A stretch of DNA of 64,000 bases from Mycobacterium sp. 852002-10029_SCH5224772 (GCF_001667315.1 NZ_LZHT01000110.1:62001-126000), one strand, 5' to 3'; shown: positions 23,907 to 38,088, counted from the first letter of the stretch. Translations and numbers: made by a program. The notes: generated by a model from the sequence alone, not told the origin.

Positions 23907-25372
23907 ACTGCTACCGGCGCACGCTTTTTCGCGAACTTCAGGCCTTCGTCGTCGACCTTGCCGCGCCGGATCGTGCGCATGTCGAAGAAGTAGTTCTGCT
24001 TGAGCCGCCACGGCGCCCGCGAGCCCGACTTGGGCAGCAGGTGCATCGAACGCCGGAAGTAGCCGGGAACGAAGTCCATGAACGGCAGCTCGTCGACGTC
24101 ATCGCCCGGATGTTGGGGCTCCACGAAGTCAAACCCCTTGGCGTCCATGTGATTCAGCAACCGGCAGACGAATTCGGAGACCAGATCAGCCTTCAGCGTC
24201 CAAGACGCGTTGGTGTATCCGAACGTGATGGCGAAGTTCGGCACGCCGGAGAACATCAGGCCCTTGTAGGTCATCAACGAGGTCAGCTCGATGTCCTCAC
24301 CGTTGCGGGTCGGCTTCACCCCGCCCAACAACTGCATGTTCAATCCCGTTGCGGTGATGATGATGTCGGCCGCCAATTCCTCACCCGAGGCGAGCTTGAT
24401 GCCGGTCTTGGTGAACCGGTCAATGGTGTCGGTCACGACGTCGGCCTTGCCGTGCCGGATGGTCCGGAAGAAGTCGCCGTCGGGCGCCAGGCACAGCCGC
24501 TCGTCCCAGACGTTGTAGCGGGGCCCGAAGTGCTTCTCGACGTCGTAGCCCTGCGGCAGGCGTCGCTGCGCCATCGTCATCAACGTCTTGCGCATGTAGG
24601 CCGGAGCCTTGCGGGACAGCTGGTACTGGAAAGTGCTGAACGCGATGGCTTTCCAGCGGTTGGCCATGTGGGCCAGGCGCTCGGGTAGCAGCCGGTTGGC
24701 CTTCTCGGCGAAGGGATCCACCCCCGGCAGCGAGCCGATGTAGGTCGGCGAACGCTGCAGCATCGTGACGTGGCCCGCGCCCGAGTTCACCAGGGCGGGG
24801 ATCAGGGTGATCGCCGTGGCACCGGACCCGATGACGACGATTCGCTTGCCCGCGTAGTCGAGGTCCTCCGGCCAGTGCTGCGGATGCACGATGGTGCCAC
24901 CGAAGTCGTCGGAGCCTTCGAAGGTGGGCGAGAACCCCTCGTCGTAGTTGTAGTAGCCGGTGCAGGCGAACAGGAACGAACACGTCATCTCGCTCGTGCG
25001 GCCGTCGGATTCGACGGTCAGCGTCCAGCGGTTGTCGGCGTCGGACCAGTCGGCGGCCACCACCCGGTGGCTGTAGCGGATGTGCGGTTCGATCCGGTTC
25101 TCAACCGCGGCCTCCTTGATGTAGGCCTTGATCGACGCGCCGTCGGCGATCGACTTCGCCGAACGCCAGGGCTTGAACCGGAAGCCCAGGGTGAACATGT
25201 CCGAGTCGGATCGGATGCCCGGGTATTTGAAGAGGTCCCAAGTGCCGCCGAGATCAGCACGACGTTCGAGGATGGCGTAGCTCTTGGTCGGGCAGCGTTC
25301 CTGCAGGTGCCAGGCCGCGCTCACACCGGAGATGCCGGCGCCCACGATGAGGACGTCAAGGTGCTCAGTCAT
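23903..25372 (-). CDS. ethA: Flavin-containing Baeyer-Villiger monooxygenase EthA
   Basis: 489-residue FAD/NADPH monooxygenase that in M. tuberculosis activates ethionamide and related thioamides. The FAD motif is LIVGAGISGVSAAWHL. The Baeyer-Villiger fingerprint is FGGTIVHPQHWPEDL, with NADPH motif IVVIGSGATAITLIP after it. Length equals the M. tuberculosis protein (Rv3854c). It is divergent from ethR across exactly 76 bp, the same spacing reported for M. tuberculosis, so EthR repression is expected. Confidence 0.96.
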   Translation of the reverse strand: MTEHLDVLIVGAGISGVSAAWHLQERCPTKSYAILERRADLGGTWDLFKYPGIRSDSDMFTLGFRFKPWRSAKSIADGASIKAYIKEAAVENRIEPHIRYSHRVVAADWSDADNRWTLTVESDGRTSEMTCSFLFACTGYYNYDEGFSPTFEGSDDFGGTIVHPQHWPEDLDYAGKRIVVIGSGATAITLIPALVNSGAGHVTMLQRSPTYIGSLPGVDPFAEKANRLLPERLAHMANRWKAIAFSTFQYQLSRKAPAYMRKTLMTMAQRRLPQGYDVEKHFGPRYNVWDERLCLAPDGDFFRTIRHGKADVVTDTIDRFTKTGIKLASGEELAADIIITATGLNMQLLGGVKPTRNGEDIELTSLMTYKGLMFSGVPNFAITFGYTNASWTLKADLVSEFVCRLLNHMDAKGFDFVEPQHPGDDVDELPFMDFVPGYFRRSMHLLPKSGSRAPWRLKQNYFFDMRTIRRGKVDDEGLKFAKKRAPVAV

Positions 25373-25448
25373 AGCGCCACGCTATCAACGCTGTGTCGAG
25401 CGGGTCAACACGGTGTTGAAGATTTCGACAGGGTGTAAAGTAGCGGCC
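25373..25448. promoter_or_regulatory. ethA-ethR divergent promoter and EthR operator
   Basis: 76-bp gap between the two starts. It contains a perfect 15-bp palindrome TCAACACGGTGTTGA at 25405-25419. Further partial repeats such as ATCAACG and GTGTCGA lie to its left. EthR of M. tuberculosis binds cooperatively as several dimers to an extended operator here; this sequence is consistent with that. Confidence 0.8.
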
Positions 25449-26090
25449 GTGACTTCCGCCGGCCAGACTCGCGCCCTGCGGGGCCGCCGCGCCATCCGCC
25501 CTTCGGGTGACGAGCGTGAGCAGGCCATCCTCGCCACCGCCGAACGGCTGCTCAAGACGCGGCCGTTCGCCGGCATCTCGGTCGACGACCTGGCCAAGGG
25601 CGCCGGGCTGTCGCGGCCCACGTTCTACTTCTACTTCAAGTCCAAAGAGGCGGTGGTGCTGTCGCTGCTCGAGCCGGTCATCGCCCGCGCCGACGCCGAG
25701 TTCGACGGCGCCGTGCAGCGACTGCCGGCCGACCCGCGGCGGGTGTGGCGCAACGGGATCAAGGCGTTTTTCGCCGCCTTCAGCTCGCACCGCCCGCTGG
25801 CCCGGGCCGCCACCGAGGCGCTGGCCACCAGCTCGGAGTTGCGGTCGGTGTGGTCGGGATTCATGCAGAAGTGGATCGACCAGACCGCGGCCATGATCAC
25901 GGCGGAACGCGAGCGCGGCGCCGCACCGGACACCATTCCCGCCGCCGACCTCGCCACCTCCCTGAATCAGATGAACGAGCGCAGCATGATGGCCGCGCTC
26001 TCCGGCGAGATGCCCGCGGTCGACGAGGACCGCGTCGTCGACACCCTCACCCACATCTGGGTCAGCAGCATCTACGGCGAATCCGGCTAG
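25449..26090 (+). CDS. ethR: TetR/CamR-family repressor EthR
   Basis: 213-residue repressor of ethA. It starts at GTG 25449 (MTSAGQTRALRGRRAIRPSGDERE). The helix-turn-helix is ISVDDLAKGAGLSRPTFYFYFKSKEAVV. The C-terminal domain keeps the pattern FMQKWI...ERGAAPDTIPAADLATSLNQMNER and ends VSSIYGESG, very close to the M. tuberculosis protein Rv3855. The pocket should bind hydrophobic ligands. Divergent to its target. Confidence 0.96.
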   Translation: MTSAGQTRALRGRRAIRPSGDEREQAILATAERLLKTRPFAGISVDDLAKGAGLSRPTFYFYFKSKEAVVLSLLEPVIARADAEFDGAVQRLPADPRRVWRNGIKAFFAAFSSHRPLARAATEALATSSELRSVWSGFMQKWIDQTAAMITAERERGAAPDTIPAADLATSLNQMNERSMMAALSGEMPAVDEDRVVDTLTHIWVSSIYGESG

Positions 26091-26113
26091 TTGTCGCAGG
26101 CGCGTGCGAACAT

Positions 26114-27328
26114 ATGTTCGTGCGGAGTGACGCTTCCATCCTGCACGCGGACCTCGATTCCTTCTACGCGTCCGTCGAACAGCGCGACGACCCGAGGCTG
26201 CGGGGCCGTCCGGTGATCGTCGGCGGCGGGGTGGTCCTGGCCGCGAGTTACGAGGCCAAGGCCTACGGCGTTCGCACGGCCATGGGCGGCGCGCAGGCGC
26301 GCCGGCTGTGCCCGGCCGCCGTGGTGGTGCCGCCGCGGATGAGCGCCTACACGCGCGCCAGTGACGCCGTCTTCGAGGTCTTCGGCGATTGCACCCCGAT
26401 CGTGGAAGCGCTGTCGGTGGACGAAGCCTTCCTCGACGTCGGCGGGCTGCGCCGGGTCCGCGGCACGCCGGTGGCGATCGCCGCGCGGCTGCGCGCCGAC
26501 GTGCGCGAGCGGGTTGGCCTGCCGATCACCGTCGGGATCGCCCGGACGAAGTTCCTCGCCAAGGTCGCCAGCCAGGAAGCCAAGCCCGACGGGCTGCTGC
26601 TGGTGCCGCCCGATCAGGAGCTGACGTTCTTGCGGCCGCTGCCGGTGCGCCGCCTGTGGGGTGTCGGCGCGGTGACGGCCGAGAAGCTGCACGCGCACGG
26701 CATCGTGACTGTTGCCGACGTCGCCGAGCTCAGCGAGTCGGCACTGGGCTCGATGGTGGGCGGCGCGATGGGCCGTCAGCTGTATGCGCTGTCCCGCAAT
26801 ATCGACCGTCGGCGGGTCACCACCGGCGTTCGCCGCCGCTCCGTCGGCGCCCAGCGGGCGCTGGGCCGCTCCGGTAACACCATGTCGCCCAACGAAATTG
26901 ACGCCGTGGTGGTCAACTTGATCGACCGCATCACGGCCCGTATGCGTGCGGCCCGGCGCACCGGACGCACAGTGGTGCTGCGGCTGCGCTTCGACGACTT
27001 CACCCGGGCGACCCGGTCACACACCCTGCCGTGGGCCACGTCGGCCACGGCGCCCATCCTGGCCGCCGCGCGCCAGCTGGTCGGGGGCGCTGCCCCGATG
27101 ATCGCGCAGCGCGGTCTGACGCTGGTCGGCTTCGCGGTGTCGGGCATCGACCGCAGCGGCGCCCAGCAGCTGATGCTGCCGTTCGGCGAATCGCACCGCC
27201 GGGCAGCCGGCGACGACATCGACGCGGCCGTCGACCGGGTGCGCCGGCGCTACGGCAAGTCGGCGCTCACGCCCGCGGTGTTGTTGGGCCGCGATCCGGG
27301 CTTCGAGATGCCGCACCTACCGGACTGA
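26114..27328 (+). CDS. dinB: DNA polymerase IV (Y-family, DinB)
   Basis: 404-residue translesion polymerase. Catalytic motifs are ILHADLDSFYASVEQRDDPRL (first Asp) and SVDEAFLDV (Asp-Glu pair). Thumb helix-hairpin-helix and little-finger domains follow. A beta-clamp binding peptide, QQLMLPF, lies near residue 355, so it should act with the replication clamp. The start ATG 26114 follows ethR by 23 bp. This gene is not between ethR and the PHP gene in H37Rv as I recall it, so this locus is expanded here. Confidence 0.93.
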   Translation: MFVRSDASILHADLDSFYASVEQRDDPRLRGRPVIVGGGVVLAASYEAKAYGVRTAMGGAQARRLCPAAVVVPPRMSAYTRASDAVFEVFGDCTPIVEALSVDEAFLDVGGLRRVRGTPVAIAARLRADVRERVGLPITVGIARTKFLAKVASQEAKPDGLLLVPPDQELTFLRPLPVRRLWGVGAVTAEKLHAHGIVTVADVAELSESALGSMVGGAMGRQLYALSRNIDRRRVTTGVRRRSVGAQRALGRSGNTMSPNEIDAVVVNLIDRITARMRAARRTGRTVVLRLRFDDFTRATRSHTLPWATSATAPILAAARQLVGGAAPMIAQRGLTLVGFAVSGIDRSGAQQLMLPFGESHRRAAGDDIDAAVDRVRRRYGKSALTPAVLLGRDPGFEMPHLPD

Positions 27329-27344
27329 TCGAACAAACGGCTCG

Positions 27345-28622
27345 TCAGCTGGGTCGTTCGGTTGCCATGAGGGACTGTGCCGCCAGTTCGCCGCTCTCTA
27401 CGGCACCTTCCATGAAGATCGGCCAGCTGCTGCGTTCGGCGCCGGCGAAGCTCACGCGGCCGTGACGATGCGGCAGCGAGCGGCGGAACTGGGTGAAGTG
27501 ACCGGGCGACACATGTGCGTATGTGCCGCAGGTGAATTGGTCTTGCGGCCAGCGCACCACCTCGATGCGTTCAATCGTGTCGGGATCGACGCCGACGCCT
27601 CGGCAGAGATCTTCGGCCAGCGCGCCGGCGTCGCATTTCTCGGCGCTGGGCGGCGTGAAGCCGTAGAGGACGCGACGGGTGCGCCAGCCGACGACCATTG
27701 TGCTTCCCCCGATGAATGCCTTGGCGTGGAAGGGCTTTCGTGCTGAGACGACGACTGCGACCTTGGTGGCTTGCCCATAGCGAATGGCGGCGTTCGCATC
27801 GCGGATTTGTCCCGGTAGGTTCGGGGCGAAATCGATACGAGACAGCGCAGTCGTCGGCACCGCCATGACAGCGTGGTCGGCCTCGATCACATCCCCGTTG
27901 CTGACGTGCACCGCCACACTGTCGTTGCCCAGCTCGACGGCGCGGGCCGTTGCTGCGAGGTGGACGCGCCCAGTGAGCTGACCGCCCAGGTAAGCGCAGA
28001 GTGCACTGGTGCCCTCGGCGATGTGGCTGGCGCGAGCTACTTCGCCGATCATGAATCGGTAGACTCCCCCTTCGCGGCGAAGCAGTTCGACCAACTCCAA
28101 CAGCGAGACGTCGCCGAGGTCAGCGCCGCCGAAAAGTGCGCCGACGACACTGTCCATCAGGGGACGGGCTGCACCCCAAAGCCGGAGCTCCTCGAGCCAC
28201 TCGGCCACCGATCGCGAATCAAGGTCGGCCCGTTGGGATTCGAAGGATGCGCCGGCGGACAGCGCACGAAGGCCGCGCGGGCCGAAGAGAAAACGATTCA
28301 GCACGAGGAGCTCAGTGGGGTTGAGGCGTGGAATGACTCGCCCGCAACGATCGTGCGCACCGCGCCACCGGATCAGGCCCGCGGCGTAGTGATCGCGGAT
28401 AAGGTGCAACCCGGCGTCGGTCACGAGCTTTCGCATCCGCCGATGGTTTCTGGAAATGAACTGGGCGCCAAGCTCGAGCACATCGCCGGTGATGGGCCGG
28501 GATCTGCTTCGCCCGCCGATCTCGTCGCGGCCGTCGAGGACGACCACCTCCTGAGCGGCTGCGGACAACTGGGCCGCCGCCGTGAGGCCGGCGAGTCCCG
28601 CGCCGACAATGACGACTCTCAT
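27345..28622 (-). CDS. Flavin-containing amine oxidase / protoporphyrinogen-oxidase-like protein
   Basis: 425-residue FAD enzyme. The N-terminus VVIVGAGLAGLTAAAQL is the Rossmann motif. It is followed by the amine-oxidase signature LDGRDEIGGRSRSRPI and the C-terminal FAD contact RVSFAGAERSSWPIFMEGAVESGE. Substrate is unknown; amines, carotenoids or porphyrinogens are family options. Base composition looks somewhat less GC-biased than its neighbours. It is divergent from a SpoIIAA-like gene and converges on dinB; together these look inserted relative to H37Rv. Confidence 0.88.
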   Translation of the reverse strand: MRVVIVGAGLAGLTAAAQLSAAAQEVVVLDGRDEIGGRSRSRPITGDVLELGAQFISRNHRRMRKLVTDAGLHLIRDHYAAGLIRWRGAHDRCGRVIPRLNPTELLVLNRFLFGPRGLRALSAGASFESQRADLDSRSVAEWLEELRLWGAARPLMDSVVGALFGGADLGDVSLLELVELLRREGGVYRFMIGEVARASHIAEGTSALCAYLGGQLTGRVHLAATARAVELGNDSVAVHVSNGDVIEADHAVMAVPTTALSRIDFAPNLPGQIRDANAAIRYGQATKVAVVVSARKPFHAKAFIGGSTMVVGWRTRRVLYGFTPPSAEKCDAGALAEDLCRGVGVDPDTIERIEVVRWPQDQFTCGTYAHVSPGHFTQFRRSLPHRHGRVSFAGAERSSWPIFMEGAVESGELAAQSLMATERPS

Positions 28623-28691
28623 GCGCGTACCTATCCCGTCAGCGGAGCAAGCTCTACCATAGCACTAGGCAATAATTGTACTAGGAAATGG

Positions 28692-29195
28692 ATGGGGGTT
28701 GCTGTGCTCAAAGAGCTCGTGAGCGTGCCCGCAGGAATTCAGGCCCTGGAGGCTGTCGGGACGGTGACGACAGAGGATTACGACCGGGTGCTTGCGCCGC
28801 TGGTCGATCGGGCGCGACGAACCAAGGGCCGGATGCGGCTGCTCTACCAATTCGGCCCGGGCTTCGAGCGCATCACGCCGGGCGCGTTATGGGCGGACAG
28901 CCGACTGGGAGTGGGCTACTTGCCGGTTCTCGATGGTTGCGCCGTCGTGAGCGACATCGATTGGATTCGGGCGCCGGCGCGCGCCATCGGTGCGTGGATG
29001 CCGTGCCCGATGCGGTTGTATGGCAACGACGAGTGCGACGACGCACTCGCCTGGCTGGCCTCCCTTCCAGGCGGCACTGACGTGTCGAAGCGGGACCTAG
29101 CCAAGGCCTTTATCGGTGGCACCCTCGCAGCGATGGGAAGCCTTGGAGGACTTGTCATTTCCGCGGGCACCAAGAGTAGTCACGGGAGTCGGTGA
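28692..29195 (+). CDS. SpoIIAA/STAS-like protein
   Basis: 167-residue protein. Residues 15-115 match the SpoIIAA-like pattern: MRLLYQFGPGFERITPGALWAD, then the core strand CAVVSDIDWIRAP and the C-terminal segment MRLYGNDECDDALAWLASL. The C-terminus has a hydrophobic patch, FIGGTLAAMGSLGGLVIS. ATG 28692 is preferred over the overlapping ATG 28688 because the latter's frame reads poorly. It is divergent from the amine oxidase with 69 bp between starts. Role unknown; such proteins can bind lipids or partner proteins. Confidence 0.75.
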   Translation: MGVAVLKELVSVPAGIQALEAVGTVTTEDYDRVLAPLVDRARRTKGRMRLLYQFGPGFERITPGALWADSRLGVGYLPVLDGCAVVSDIDWIRAPARAIGAWMPCPMRLYGNDECDDALAWLASLPGGTDVSKRDLAKAFIGGTLAAMGSLGGLVISAGTKSSHGSR

Positions 29196-29218
29196 TCCAC
29201 AGGATGTCCGACAGGCGG

Positions 29219-30223
29219 CTAATTCGCCGCCCACTCCAACAGCCGCTCGGCCGGCCAGGTGTTCACGATCCGGTCGGCGGGAACGCCCGCGTCCAGCGCG
29301 CGCTGGGCGCCGTAGCCGAGGAAATCCAGCTGGCCGGGCGCATGGGCATCGGTGTCGATGCTGAACACGCAACCGATCTCCAGCGCCAGGTTGAGCAGCC
29401 GGGTCGGCGGGTCGCGCCGCTCGGGTCGGGAGTTGATCTCCACTGCGGTGCCGTGCTCGCGGCACGCCGTGAACACGGCCTCGGCGTCGAACTTGGATTC
29501 CGGCCGGATGCCACGGTTCCCGGACACCAGCCGCCCGGTGCAGTGGCCGAGCACGTCGGCGTGCGGATTTTCGGCCGCGCGCAGCATGCGCCGGGTCATC
29601 GCGGCCGAGTCCATCGACAACTTGGAGTGCACGCTGGCCACCACGACGTCGAGACGCTCCAACAGTTCGGGTTCCTGGTCCAGGCTGCCGTCGTCGAGGA
29701 TGTCGACCTCGATCCCGGTGAGAATGCGCATCGGCGCGAACTTGGCCTGCAGCCCGTCGATCACGTCGAGTTGCTTGCGTAACCGCTCCGCCGAGAGGCC
29801 GTTGGCGATGGTCAGCCGCGGCGAATGGTCGGTCAGCGCGCAGTATTCGTGACCCAGCGCCGCCGCGGCGGCCATCATCTCCTCGATCGGCGCCGAGCCG
29901 TCCGACCAGTTGGAGTGCAGATGCAGATCGCCGCGCAGCGCGGAACGAATATCACCCCCGCCGAGATCCTCTGCGGTGGAACGCAATTCGACCAGCAGGT
30001 CGGGCTCACGACCGGACCACGCCTGATCGATCACCTTGGCGGTTTTGGGGCCGATGCCAGGCAACGACTGCCAGCTGTTGGCCGCGCCGTGGCGTTCCCG
30101 CGCCGCGTCGTCGAGGCCCTCGATGATGTCGGCCGCGTTGCGATAGGCCATCACGCGTCTGGGGTCGTGGCGGCTCCGATCTTTGTAATAGGCGATCTGC
30201 CGCAGCGCCGCTACCGGGTCCAT
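29219..30223 (-). CDS. PHP-domain phosphoesterase with helix-hairpin-helix N-terminus (Rv3856c-like)
   Basis: 334-residue protein from ATG 30223 (MDPVAALRQIAYYKDRSRHD). The first 90 residues contain a DNA-polymerase-X-like helical and helix-hairpin-helix region (LPGIGPKTAKVIDQAW). The PHP domain starts GDLHLHSNWSDG, with metal ligands HxH and later DHSPRL, VDILDDG and SVHS. This is the PolX C-terminal architecture without the polymerase palm. A nuclease or phosphatase role is likely. Close to Rv3856c. Confidence 0.88.
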   Translation of the reverse strand: MDPVAALRQIAYYKDRSRHDPRRVMAYRNAADIIEGLDDAARERHGAANSWQSLPGIGPKTAKVIDQAWSGREPDLLVELRSTAEDLGGGDIRSALRGDLHLHSNWSDGSAPIEEMMAAAAALGHEYCALTDHSPRLTIANGLSAERLRKQLDVIDGLQAKFAPMRILTGIEVDILDDGSLDQEPELLERLDVVVASVHSKLSMDSAAMTRRMLRAAENPHADVLGHCTGRLVSGNRGIRPESKFDAEAVFTACREHGTAVEINSRPERRDPPTRLLNLALEIGCVFSIDTDAHAPGQLDFLGYGAQRALDAGVPADRIVNTWPAERLLEWAAN

Positions 30224-30299
30224 GACTCCAGTGTGCCCGCACGGTGACTGCAAGCGCGGCGACGCTGGGCGTCGCAGGTCATTGCGGGACCTCCGCGGA

Positions 30300-30740
30300 T
30301 CACAACAGCTGGCCGGCAACGAATCCGGCGAGCAGCACGGCGAATCCGCCGATCTCCCCCACGATCAGCAACGCCATCGCCAGCCTGAGTCGCCCGTCGG
30401 CGTTCTCGAATTGGTTGACGGTGTCGCGCCGCGCTCCGTGGTCGATGTAGGCCGCGATGGCCGCCACGAAGAAGAAGACCACCACTCCCGCCGCCGTCAG
30501 GTTCACCCACACCGGCCAGGCGCTGTATTGCACGAAGGCCGCCAGCAGCAGCGTCGCGAACGAGTACAGCAGCGCCGCGCGGTGCGCGATGTCGACGTAG
30601 GGATGCGCGAGGTGATTGTCGGAGGTGATCATCTCGCGGTATTTCCATACGCCGAGAACGAGCGCGAGCAGGAAGATCAGGCCCGCCGCCAGCAGGGTGA
30701 TCTTGGTATCGATGCCGAGGGAACTGCAAACGGTAGTCAT
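30300..30740 (-). CDS. Four-helix membrane protein (Rv3857c-like)
   Basis: 146-residue protein with hydrophobic segments ITLLAAGLIFLLALVLGVW, ALLYSFATLLLAAFVQY, NLTAAGVVVFFFVAAIAAY and LLIVGEIGGFAVLLAGFV. It carries short polar loops and no catalytic motif. Position fits Rv3857c. It lies between the PHP gene and a divergent luciferase-like oxidoreductase. Function unknown. Confidence 0.82.
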   Translation of the reverse strand: MTTVCSSLGIDTKITLLAAGLIFLLALVLGVWKYREMITSDNHLAHPYVDIAHRAALLYSFATLLLAAFVQYSAWPVWVNLTAAGVVVFFFVAAIAAYIDHGARRDTVNQFENADGRLRLAMALLIVGEIGGFAVLLAGFVAGQLL

Positions 30741-30791
30741 AGCGCGCTTGAGTTTAGTTGCCCTTCATAAAGGCCCACTAACGTCATCAAG

Positions 30792-31643
30792 ATGCGATTC
30801 GCGTTCAAGACTTCCCCGCAAAACACCACCTGGGCACAAATGCTGGCCGTTTGGCAGGCGGCCGACGACATCCACGTCTACGCATCCGGGTGGACGTTCG
30901 ACCACTTCTACCCGATCTTTTCCGACAGCAGCGGGCCATGTCTGGAGGGTTGGACGACACTGACGGCGCTGGCACAGGCCACCGACCGGTTGCGGCTGGG
31001 CACCCTGGTCACCGGGATCCACTACCGCCACCCCGCGGTGCTGGCCAACATGGCGGCCGCCCTCGACATCATTTCGAACGGGCGACTCGAGCTGGGGATC
31101 GGCGCCGGCTGGAACGAAGAGGAATCCGGCGCCTACGGCATCGAGCTGGGCAGCATCAAGGAACGCTTCGACCGCTTCGAGGAAGCATGCGAGGTGCTGA
31201 CCCGCCTGCTCAGCGACGAAACAACCGACTTCGACGGCAGGTTCTACCAGCTCAAGGGCGCCCGCAACGAGCCCAAGGGTCGGCAGCGGCCGCACCCGCC
31301 GATCTGCATCGGCGGCAGCGGGGAGAAGCGCACGCTGCGGATCACCGCCCGCTACGCGCAGCACTGGAACTTCGTGGGCGGTCCGCCCGACGTGTTCGCC
31401 CACAAGCGCGACGTCCTCGCCTCGCACTGCGCGGACATCGGCCGCGACCCGAAGGAGATCACGCTTTCGGCCCACCTGCGCCTGGAGCCGGATCTCGATT
31501 ACGGGAAGGTCATCGAGGACGCGGCCGGACTGGCCGCCGAAGGGCTGGATCTCGGGATCGTCTACCTTCCCCCGCCGCACGACCCCGCGGTGCTGGAACC
31601 CCTCGCCGAGGCGATCCGCGACTCGGGGCTGCTGGACCGATAG
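30792..31643 (+). CDS. Luciferase-like monooxygenase fold, probably F420-dependent oxidoreductase
   Basis: 283-residue LLM-class enzyme. It begins MRFAFKTSPQNTTWAQML, and has the TDRLRLGTLVTGIHYRHPAVLANMAA block and the SNGRLELGIGAGWNEEE signature near residue 105, followed by PPICIGGSGEKRTLRI. Actinobacterial members of this group generally use coenzyme F420; the sequence alone cannot exclude FMN. Substrate unknown. Transcribed alone, divergent from the membrane protein gene. Confidence 0.88.
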   Translation: MRFAFKTSPQNTTWAQMLAVWQAADDIHVYASGWTFDHFYPIFSDSSGPCLEGWTTLTALAQATDRLRLGTLVTGIHYRHPAVLANMAAALDIISNGRLELGIGAGWNEEESGAYGIELGSIKERFDRFEEACEVLTRLLSDETTDFDGRFYQLKGARNEPKGRQRPHPPICIGGSGEKRTLRITARYAQHWNFVGGPPDVFAHKRDVLASHCADIGRDPKEITLSAHLRLEPDLDYGKVIEDAAGLAAEGLDLGIVYLPPPHDPAVLEPLAEAIRDSGLLDR

Positions 31644-32036
31644 CCCCGATTGGGGGTCCGCTGGCGGGTCTCAGGCGAACATTCCGCCCGCCGGGACCTG
31701 AGCAAACCCACCCCGTGTCCTCAAGCGTGTCGGCTAGATGATCACGCCCCGAAGAGCAGCAAGTCCTGAGCGGTGACCAGGCGCTCGTGCTTGGCGGGGA
31801 ACTCACGACTTTTTACCGGGTGACGCAACCATGACCAGGCCATTCGCCCCATCCGCGTCCGGGGTACTGGGTGGATATGCACAAGAACCACTCCTGCGAT
31901 CGGTCCGTTCATCCGGGAAACAGTGTGACCCCCCCTGTGAGCGGGCTCACAAACAGCTATTAGACACCTACCGTCTGGCAAACTGCGGACGACGCGCCGA
32001 ACGAAGGCAATCGTGTTTCTGGTGTGACTGGTGTTA
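31644..32036. other. 393-bp intergenic region before gltD
   Basis: Contains partial inverted repeats (CTCAGG near 31670 and CCTGAG near 31697) that could form a hairpin after the luciferase-like gene. There is one weak leftward small frame, listed separately. No other motif seen. Confidence 0.5.
31742..31912 (-). CDS. Doubtful small ORF
   Basis: 56-residue frame starting MNGPIAGVVLVHIHPVP and ending ERLVTAQDLLLFGA. Codon use in the last 25 codons is GC rich at position three, but the first half is not, and no clear ribosome site is present. It might be the remnant of a longer gene. Weakly supported. Confidence 0.25.
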   Translation of the reverse strand: MNGPIAGVVLVHIHPVPRTRMGRMAWSWLRHPVKSREFPAKHERLVTAQDLLLFGA

Positions 32037-33504
32037 CTACTGAAGCGGTACCGCGGACGGTTTGATGGGCGCCGGCAGCGCGGTGGAACCCATCATGAAC
32101 CGGTCCGCCGCCGCCGCGGCCGCCCTGCCCTCAGCTATCGCCCAGACGATCAACGACTGGCCGCGACCCATGTCACCGGCAACGAAGACACCCGGAACGG
32201 ACGTCTCGAAATCGGCGCTGCGCGCGACGTTGCCGCGCTCGGTGAGCTTGACCCCGAGTTCGGTGAGCAGGCCCTCCTTCTCCGGGCCGACGAATCCCAT
32301 CGCCAGCAACACCAGATCGGCCTCGAGTTCGAACTCGGAACCCTCCACCTTGACGAACTTGCCGTCCTGCATGGTCACCTCGTGCGCCTTGAGCGCGGTC
32401 ACGCGACCGTCCTTGCCGACGAACTCCTCGGTGTTGACGGAGAACACCCGCTCGCCGCCCTCTTCGTGCGCCGCGGACACCCGGTACATCAGCGGGTAGG
32501 TCGGCCACGGGGTGGACGGGGCGCGCGTCTCCGGTGGGCGCGGCATGATCTCGAACTGGTGCACCTCGATCGCGCCCTGCCGGTGCACGGTGCCCAGGCA
32601 GTCGGCGCCGGTGTCACCGCCGCCGATGATGATGACCTTCTTGCCCTTGGCGGTGAGCGGCGGCTGCCCGTCCGCATCCACCTCGTCCTCGCCGAGGTCG
32701 CCCGACGCCTGCCGGTTGCCCCAGGGCAGGAACTCCATCGCCTGGTGGATGCCGTCCAATTCCCGGCCGGAAACGGGCAGATCACGCCAGGCGGTCGCAC
32801 CACCGGCCAGCACCACCGCGTCGAAGTCGGAGCGCAGTTGTTCGGCGGTGATGTCGACCCCCACGTTGACGCCCGCGCGGAATTCGGTTCCCTCGGCCCG
32901 CATCTGGTCCAGTCGGCGATCGAGGACGCGCTTTTCCATCTTGAATTCCGGAATGCCGTAGCGCAGCAGTCCACCGATGCGATCGGCCCGCTCGAAGACG
33001 ATGGCGGTGTGGCCGGCGCGGGTCAGCTGCTGGGCGGCGGCCAGACCCGCCGGTCCGGAACCGACCACGGCGACCTTTTTCCCGGTGAGCTTCTCCGGCG
33101 GCAGCGGCCGCACCCAGCCCTCGGCGAAAGCCTTCTCGATGATTTCGTACTCGATCTGCTTGATCGTCACCGCGGGCTGGTTGATGCCGAGCACGCAGGC
33201 CGGCTCACAGGGGGCCGGGCACAGCCGACCGGTGAAGTCCGGGAAATTGTTGGTGGCATGCAGCCGTTCGATGGCGTCGCGCCACTGGTCCTTACGGACC
33301 AGGTCATTCCACTCCGGAATCAGGTTGCCCAGCGGGCAACCGTGGTGACAGAACGGAATACCGCAGTCCATGCAGCGGGTCGCCTGCTCGCGCAGGGTCT
33401 CGTTGTCGAATTCTTCGTAGACCTCGTTCCAGTCGCGCAACCGCAACGGGACGGGCCGGCGCTTCGGCAGTTCCCGACGCGTGTATTTCATGAAGCCGCT
33501 CGGA

Positions 33505-33512
<8 letters not shown>
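32037..33512 (-). CDS. gltD: Glutamate synthase (NADPH) small subunit
   Basis: 491-residue flavoprotein subunit that passes electrons from NADPH via FAD and iron-sulfur clusters to GltB. It starts MADPSGFMKYTRRELPKRRP at 33512, overlapping the gltB stop by 8 bp. Two Cys clusters near the N-terminus, CMDCGIPFCHHGCPLGN and CPAPCEPACVLGI, bind the [4Fe-4S] centres. The FAD motif is VAVVGSGPAGLAAAQQL and the NADPH motif is VIIIGGGDTGADCLG. Corresponds to Rv3858c. Confidence 0.96.

Positions 33513-38088
<4,576 letters not shown>

Noticed and set aside
31663..31702. Inverted repeats after the luciferase-like gene as a terminator
   Set aside because: Two competing weak stems (GGCGGG/CCCGCC and CTCAGG/CCTGAG) with no U-tract; not enough to call.
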